NCBI GenBank assembly: GCA_964556545.1 | Contig: CAZKWE010000031.1 | Span: forward strand, 1-23,722 | DNA: 23,722 nt | Direction: 5' to 3' | Source of the DNA: JALSKU01 sp964556545 | GTDB lineage: Bacteria; Campylobacterota; Campylobacteria; Campylobacterales; JALSKU01 | Part shown: positions 19,886 to 23,722 of the stretch, piece by piece | Layout of the letters: the number at the start of each line of letters is the position of its first letter | Position numbering within the stretch: position 1 is the stretch's first letter | Notes under the pieces: model-generated | Seen by the model: the letters and a program-made list of their open reading frames with translations, nothing else | What the model was told of the DNA's origin: nothing | Database searches by the model: none | Position numbers and translations under genes: made by a program

Positions 19886-22291
19886 TTGGCTAAAGTTGTT
19901 TGCGATCATTGTAAATTGGAATTTGACGAAAAGGTTATGATAAAGGATGATACAGATGGAGAAACAAGGTATTTTTGTTGCAAAGGATGTCAGGGAATTT
20001 ATCATCTTCTAAGAAGTGAAGGTTTGGATGATTTTTATGATAAAATAGGCAATAACAAGCTTGAACCCCCAAAAGATATACATGATGATTTGCACAAATT
20101 TGATCTTGATGGTTTTAAGAAAAAATATATTACACAAAAAGATGGATTTTATGAGATAAATCTTATCATTGAAGGCATACATTGTTCGGCATGTGTATGG
20201 CTGAATGAAAAAGTTTTACATCAAACTGAAGGTATTGTGGAAGCAACGATTAATTATACCAACAATAAAGCTAAAATTATATGGGACCCTGAAAGCATTA
20301 AACTTTCGCAGATTATTCAAAAGATAAGAAGCATAGGATATAATGGCTATCCGTATGATCCTAAAATCCAAGAAGAACAGGCAAATAAAGCAAGAAGAGA
20401 TTATTATTCGAGACTTTTAGTAGCTATATTTGCTACTATGAATATTATGTGGATAGCTATCGCACAATATACCGGGTATTTTACCGGTATGAGAAGCGAT
20501 ATGAAAAATATTTTGAATATTGCAGAGTTTGTTCTTGCAACCCCAACTCTTTTTTATACCGGCTGGATATATTTTAAAGGAGCTTATTTCGGGATTAAAA
20601 ACAGATTTGTCAATATGGATCTGCTTGTTGCAACAGGCGCTAGTTTGGCATATATCTACTCCATTTATGCTATGATAACAAAAACCGGTGAAGTGTATTT
20701 TGATTCGGTTACGATGATTATAACTTTTGTATTTGTCGGCAAATACCTTGAAGTTCTTAGTAAAAAAAGTGCCATAGACAGTATGGATAGTGTACTTGGT
20801 ACCATACCGACAGAAGTTTTGGTTGTAAAAGACAATGAAAAAGTCCTAATTCCCATAGAAGAGATAAAACCAAATGATATTATAGAGATAAAGCCCGGAG
20901 ATAAAATCATTATTGACGGTATTATTGTTTCAGGAGAAGGCAATTTTGATCTTTCAAGCTTAACAGGCGAGAGTGTGCCGGTATATAAAAAAGAGGGAGA
21001 TGATATTATCAGCGGCTCTATAAGCCTTGAGAGTGTTATAAGATACAAAGCAACAAAAGAGTATGCCAATTCAATGCTTTCTACGATTGTTACAATGCTT
21101 GAGGAATCTATATCAAAAAAACCTCATATTGAAAAATTGGCAGATAAAATTTCAGGGTATTTTTCTTTGATCATACTCTCTTTTTCAATATTGACTTTTT
21201 TATTTTGGTATTTTTATCTTGGAAGCGGCTTTGAGAGAGCTTTGATAGTTTCAATTTCGGTAATTGTGATAGCATGTCCATGTGCGCTTGGTTTAGCCAC
21301 TCCTATGGCTACTCTTATAGGCATCGGTGAAGCTACTAAAAAAGGAATACTTTTCAAAGAGGCCGGATTTTTAGAGAAAATGGCAAAAAGTGATATATTA
21401 GTGCTTGATAAAACAGGCACTATTACCGAAGGTAAACCAAAAGTAGTAAAATATGAAATGATTGAGAATTTTGATATAAATTTGCTATACTCTTTGGTTA
21501 AAAGTTCCAAGCACCCTGTCAGTAAAGCGATATCTGATTATTTGGAGAGTAAAAACGATAATTTAAAAGAGTTAAATCTGCATGATAGAAAAAATATTGA
21601 AGCAAGAGGTGTTAGTGCATATTGTAAAACTCAGAAGTTGATAGGCGGCAATGGGGAGTTGATGATTGAAAACGGTATGGATATTGAACAAAATTATGAC
21701 AATACGATTTTTATATTTGCTATTGACAATCATATAAAAGCTATATTTGAGTTAAAAGATACTCCGAAAGAGGGTGCAAAAAAAGCTTTGCAGGAAATAC
21801 GAAAAAGAGGTATTAAAACCATTATGCTAACAGGAGACAATGAAAAAGTAGCGAAAAAAATAGCCAAGGAAGTCGGCATTGATGAAGTATATCACTCACT
21901 TTTTCCAAAAGAGAAAGCTGAAGTTATAGAAAAACTTCATAAAAAAGGAAAAATTGTTATCATGGCAGGTGACGGTATCAATGATGTGTTGGCTCTTGGT
22001 CTTAGCGATATAGCTGTCAGTATGGGAAGCGGGGCTGAGGTAAGCGTAGAAGTCAGTGATGTTGTTTTGTTAAATGACGATATCGGAGCATTAAGTGATG
22101 CTATAAAGATTAGTAAAAGAGTCTATCTGAATATAAAAGAAAATCTTTTGCTTTCTGCTGTTTACAATACCATAACCATACCTTTGGCAATGTCAGGATA
22201 TGTTATACCGCTGATAGCTGCTCTTAGCATGTCGCTTAGTTCACTTTTGGTTGTCGGTAATTCTTACAGAATAAAAAGAGGTATAAAATGA
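19886..22291 (+). CDS. ccoI: Copper-translocating P1B-type ATPase CcoI (cbb3 oxidase assembly)
   Basis: This 801-residue copper pump helps supply copper to the cbb3-type cytochrome oxidase. An N-terminal metal-binding zinc-ribbon-like region has C6, C9, C31, C32 and C35. A heavy-metal-associated domain follows with C100/C103 in GIHCSACVW. The transmembrane copper motif CPC is at 464-466, TGES marks the actuator domain, the phosphorylated aspartate is D508 in DKTGT, the HP motif is in SSKHPVSKAI, and GDGINDVLAL is in the P-domain. The cysteine-rich N-terminus plus adjacent ccoS mark it as CcoI/FixI-type and not CopA. The start is TTG 19886 with AAGGA 5 nt upstream. It overlaps ccoS by 4 nt. 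Confidence 0.94.
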   Translation: MAKVVCDHCKLEFDEKVMIKDDTDGETRYFCCKGCQGIYHLLRSEGLDDFYDKIGNNKLEPPKDIHDDLHKFDLDGFKKKYITQKDGFYEINLIIEGIHCSACVWLNEKVLHQTEGIVEATINYTNNKAKIIWDPESIKLSQIIQKIRSIGYNGYPYDPKIQEEQANKARRDYYSRLLVAIFATMNIMWIAIAQYTGYFTGMRSDMKNILNIAEFVLATPTLFYTGWIYFKGAYFGIKNRFVNMDLLVATGASLAYIYSIYAMITKTGEVYFDSVTMIITFVFVGKYLEVLSKKSAIDSMDSVLGTIPTEVLVVKDNEKVLIPIEEIKPNDIIEIKPGDKIIIDGIIVSGEGNFDLSSLTGESVPVYKKEGDDIISGSISLESVIRYKATKEYANSMLSTIVTMLEESISKKPHIEKLADKISGYFSLIILSFSILTFLFWYFYLGSGFERALIVSISVIVIACPCALGLATPMATLIGIGEATKKGILFKEAGFLEKMAKSDILVLDKTGTITEGKPKVVKYEMIENFDINLLYSLVKSSKHPVSKAISDYLESKNDNLKELNLHDRKNIEARGVSAYCKTQKLIGGNGELMIENGMDIEQNYDNTIFIFAIDNHIKAIFELKDTPKEGAKKALQEIRKRGIKTIMLTGDNEKVAKKIAKEVGIDEVYHSLFPKEKAEVIEKLHKKGKIVIMAGDGINDVLALGLSDIAVSMGSGAEVSVEVSDVVLLNDDIGALSDAIKISKRVYLNIKENLLLSAVYNTITIPLAMSGYVIPLIAALSMSLSSLLVVGNSYRIKRGIK

Positions 22292-22521
22292 GTAGCACTA
22301 TAGTGGCTATGATGATAGGGGTTTCCACATTTTTAGGTGCTTTAGGATTATGGGCATTGTTGTGGGGATTGAGATCAGGACAGTTTGATGATCAGAAAAA
22401 ATTTCTTGAAGGTGCCAAGTTTGATGGTGAAGATGAATTAAATGATGCAATAAATTTGGAAAAAAGAAAAAGAAAGATAAAAAAGAAGAAGGAGCAAAAA
22501 AGATATGCTCCTCCTGATTGA
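22288..22521 (+). CDS. ccoS: cbb3-type oxidase assembly protein CcoS
   Basis: This 77-residue protein has one membrane helix (about 5-26) followed by GLRSGQFDDQKK, the CcoS hallmark, and a very basic lysine-rich tail. CcoS is needed for cofactor insertion into cbb3 oxidase in the inner membrane. The ATG overlaps the ccoI stop (ATGA), so the two are coupled. The cbb3 structural genes ccoNOQP are not in the window. Its stop is 8 nt from the stop of the converging cytochrome gene, with no obvious terminator hairpin between. Confidence 0.92.
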   Translation: MSSTIVAMMIGVSTFLGALGLWALLWGLRSGQFDDQKKFLEGAKFDGEDELNDAINLEKRKRKIKKKKEQKRYAPPD

Positions 22522-22529
22522 TTAATTGA

Positions 22530-22829
22530 CTATTTGATGCCTGCTATATAGCTTGCAACTGCTTTGATTTGATCAGCACTGTAAGAAGCTACCTGACCTT
22601 TCATAACACCTTTCATAGGACCGCCGAATGTTCCGGCTTTGTAACCCTCAAGTGCTTTAACAATTTCATCGGCCTTCATACCTTTTACAACTTTGGAAAC
22701 ACCAAGTGCTTTTTTACTAAAGTCTGCACCATGACAACCTGCACATTTTGCAGCCAATGCTTTTCCGTCAGCAGCCATCAAAGATAGTGCGCCGGCAGTT
22801 AATAATGTAGCAATTACTAATTTTTTCAT
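22530..22829 (-). CDS. Periplasmic c553-type cytochrome c
   Basis: This 99-residue protein has a signal peptide (1-19, cleavage likely after LMA-A) and one heme-binding CAGCH (29-33). The second axial ligand is probably a methionine in GGPMKGVMKGQ. It closes with DQIKAVASYIAGIK, typical of small cytochrome c553 proteins that carry electrons in the periplasm, in this lineage often to cbb3 oxidase or a cytochrome c peroxidase. AAGGAGA precedes the ATG. Its neighbours ccoI-ccoS support a link to the cbb3 branch. The same order occurs in C. jejuni as I recall it. Confidence 0.92.
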   Translation of the reverse strand: MKKLVIATLLTAGALSLMAADGKALAAKCAGCHGADFSKKALGVSKVVKGMKADEIVKALEGYKAGTFGGPMKGVMKGQVASYSADQIKAVASYIAGIK

Positions 22830-22855
22830 ATGTTCTCCTTAAATTTTATCCCGTT

Positions 22856-22861
22856 ATTATA
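22856..22861 (-). promoter_or_regulatory. -10 box (TATAAT) for the cytochrome c gene
   Basis: TATAAT on the minus strand lies 26 nt before the ATG at 22829. The -35 region would fall inside the palindrome at 22875-22907. Confidence 0.5.
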
Positions 22862-22874
22862 TCTATTTTTTCTT

Positions 22875-22907
22875 TATAAAAGCTTATTTTTGAAGTAAGC
22901 TTTTATA
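22875..22907. promoter_or_regulatory. Perfect 12-bp inverted repeat in the divergent cytochrome c / TPR spacer
   Basis: TATAAAAGCTTA (22875-22886) and TAAGCTTTTATA (22896-22907) are exact inverted copies with a 9-nt spacer. The genes on either side diverge, so a terminator is not expected. It overlaps the expected -35 of the cytochrome promoter and lies about 30 bp upstream of the TPR -10. A regulator-binding site is the simplest reading. Confidence 0.45.
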
Positions 22908-22936
22908 TCTTAATGGTAGTAGATATATTTTTTTAC

Positions 22937-22942
22937 TATAAT
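22937..22942 (+). promoter_or_regulatory. -10 box (TATAAT) for the TPR protein gene
   Basis: A perfect TATAAT lies 27 nt before ATG 22970. The in-frame start at 22913 is upstream of it, which supports the later ATG. Confidence 0.5.
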
Positions 22943-22969
22943 ATACAAAATTTTTTCTTTGGGAGTTTT

Positions 22970-23695
22970 ATGAGATATATAAATATTGTTTTTGTAATTA
23001 TTTTATTGAGTGGTTTTTCGCTAAATGCCAAAGAAAGTTTTTGCAAGGAATCAGGTTATCTTGATTTTCAAAACAAGGAGAACCAAACCGAAGAAACTTT
23101 GGCAAAAATTATCAAAAAAAATCCAAAAGATATGGATTGTATGATAAAACTCATAAATATATATTTAAAAGAAGGAAAAGTTGATAAAGGCTTTGAGCTT
23201 TTGGTAAAAGCAAATAAAATTGACCCCAAGTATATAAAAAGTAAAAAAATACACCAAATATTGGAAATTGCTCTTTATATGACCGATTTAAAAAAAAGAG
23301 CGATAAAAAACAATGATATAAAATCATGGAATATTTTAGGTGCGACATATTATAAAATGGGTGTTTTTAGCGAATCCATCAAAGCATATACAAAAAGTTT
23401 AAATATCAATCCAAGCCAAATATCTCCCAGACTTACTCTTGCACTCGATTTTTCAAGAACCAATCAGGCTTACAGGGCTGTAAAAGAGTTAAACAAAGTT
23501 CTTCGTATTGATAAAGATAATTTTTTTGCATACTACTATACCGGTAAAATTTTAATGTATCAGATAAAAGATACAAAAAAGGCAAAATTATACTTGAAAA
23601 AAGCAAAAAAGCTATGCCAGGAACAAAAAAATAGATTTGGAAAAGATATTTACAATCAGTATATGAAAGATCTTGAGAATGAAACAGAAAAATAA
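22970..23695 (+). CDS. Exported TPR-repeat protein
   Basis: This 241-residue protein has a signal peptide (1-20, cleavage probably after SLNA) and is otherwise a helical TPR array. Clear repeats are at about 118-151 (WNILGATYYKMGVFSESIKA, ending NINP) and 152-185, with weaker ones at 40-90 and 186-215. TPR proteins of this kind act as periplasmic or outer-membrane scaffolds; no specific function can be given. Start choice: ATG 22970 with GGGAG 4 nt upstream. Its last 17 nt overlap the start of the gmhB-like gene, suggesting co-transcription with heptose biosynthesis genes. Confidence 0.8.
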   Translation: MRYINIVFVIILLSGFSLNAKESFCKESGYLDFQNKENQTEETLAKIIKKNPKDMDCMIKLINIYLKEGKVDKGFELLVKANKIDPKYIKSKKIHQILEIALYMTDLKKRAIKNNDIKSWNILGATYYKMGVFSESIKAYTKSLNINPSQISPRLTLALDFSRTNQAYRAVKELNKVLRIDKDNFFAYYYTGKILMYQIKDTKKAKLYLKKAKKLCQEQKNRFGKDIYNQYMKDLENETEK

Positions 23696-23722
23696 AGCAG
23701 TTTTTTTTGACAGAGACGGTGT
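23679..23722 (+). CDS. GmhB-like HAD phosphatase, 5' fragment
   Basis: Only the first 14 codons are in the window, reading MKQKNKAVFFDRDG. The segment AVFFDRDG is the HAD-family nucleophile motif as found in D-glycero-beta-D-manno-heptose-1,7-bisphosphate 7-phosphatase (GmhB) and in histidinol-phosphatase (HisB). GmhB is favoured because in C. jejuni the gene next to the cytochrome c-ccoS-ccoI set is, from memory, gmhB in the lipooligosaccharide heptose pathway. The ATG overlaps the end of the TPR gene. Confidence 0.6.
   Translation, partial: MKQKNKAVFFDRDG

Noticed and set aside
1..23722. CRISPR arrays, insertion sequences, rRNA and tRNA genes
   Set aside because: Read on both strands, no regularly spaced repeats, transposase motifs, rRNA segments or cloverleaf with a conserved T-arm were found.

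Overview
The window is AT-rich chromosomal DNA, roughly 30% G+C by eye, and very densely packed. It looks like a free-living or microaerobic member of the Campylobacterota (the former Epsilonproteobacteria). The evidence is an HP0268-type small protein directly upstream of miaB, a lone XerC/D/H-type recombinase, a CcoI/CcoS pair for maturing cbb3 oxidase, a small c553-type cytochrome, and gene orders I recall from Campylobacter jejuni: nusA / HP0268-like / miaB / DUF374, rimO-tilS next to prfB, and dnaX-rho / ccoI-ccoS / cytochrome c / gmhB. I cannot name the species from the sequence.

Layout. Positions 1-153 hold one copy of a structured intergenic repeat that leads into an OppB-type ABC permease (149-1114). 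Next comes a leftward set, nusA, a MoeB/ThiF-like E1 enzyme and a TusA-like protein (3295 to 1152). A rightward operon of eight tightly coupled genes (3494-9004) follows: HP0268-like, miaB, DUF374 acyltransferase-like, a TPR-like membrane protein, a Xer recombinase, and three genes shaped like PilM/PilN/PilO. It converges on, and overlaps, a leftward operon panC, flavin reductase-like, rimO, tilS (12696 to 8974). Divergent from panC is prfB, then an unknown small gene and an EamA transporter (12776-15100), which converge on dnaX (leftward). Upstream of dnaX sits a second, inverted copy of the 150-bp repeat (16732-16883). Then come a hemerythrin/Rsd-like gene, rho and murI (leftward, 19743 to 17029), divergent ccoI-ccoS (rightward), a leftward cytochrome c, a rightward TPR protein and the first 14 codons of a gmhB-like phosphatase.

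Most genes are housekeeping: transcription termination (nusA, rho), tRNA and ribosome modification (miaB, tilS, rimO), release factor 2, the DNA polymerase clamp-loader, pantothenate synthesis, peptidoglycan D-Glu supply, and cbb3 oxidase assembly. No insertion sequence, CRISPR array, tRNA, rRNA or phage gene was found.

The most unusual item is the pair of near-identical repeats in inverted orientation 16.6 kb apart. Each ends exactly at a gene start. Each carries a perfect 28-bp palindrome and a 12-bp hairpin abutting the Shine-Dalgarno sequence, and the two base differences inside that hairpin both preserve pairing. Other points worth a look are the PilMNO-like trio, a possible frameshift/slippage site in dnaX, a TusA variant paired with an E1 enzyme, a divergent-promoter palindrome beside the cytochrome gene, and terminator hairpins embedded in opposing genes.
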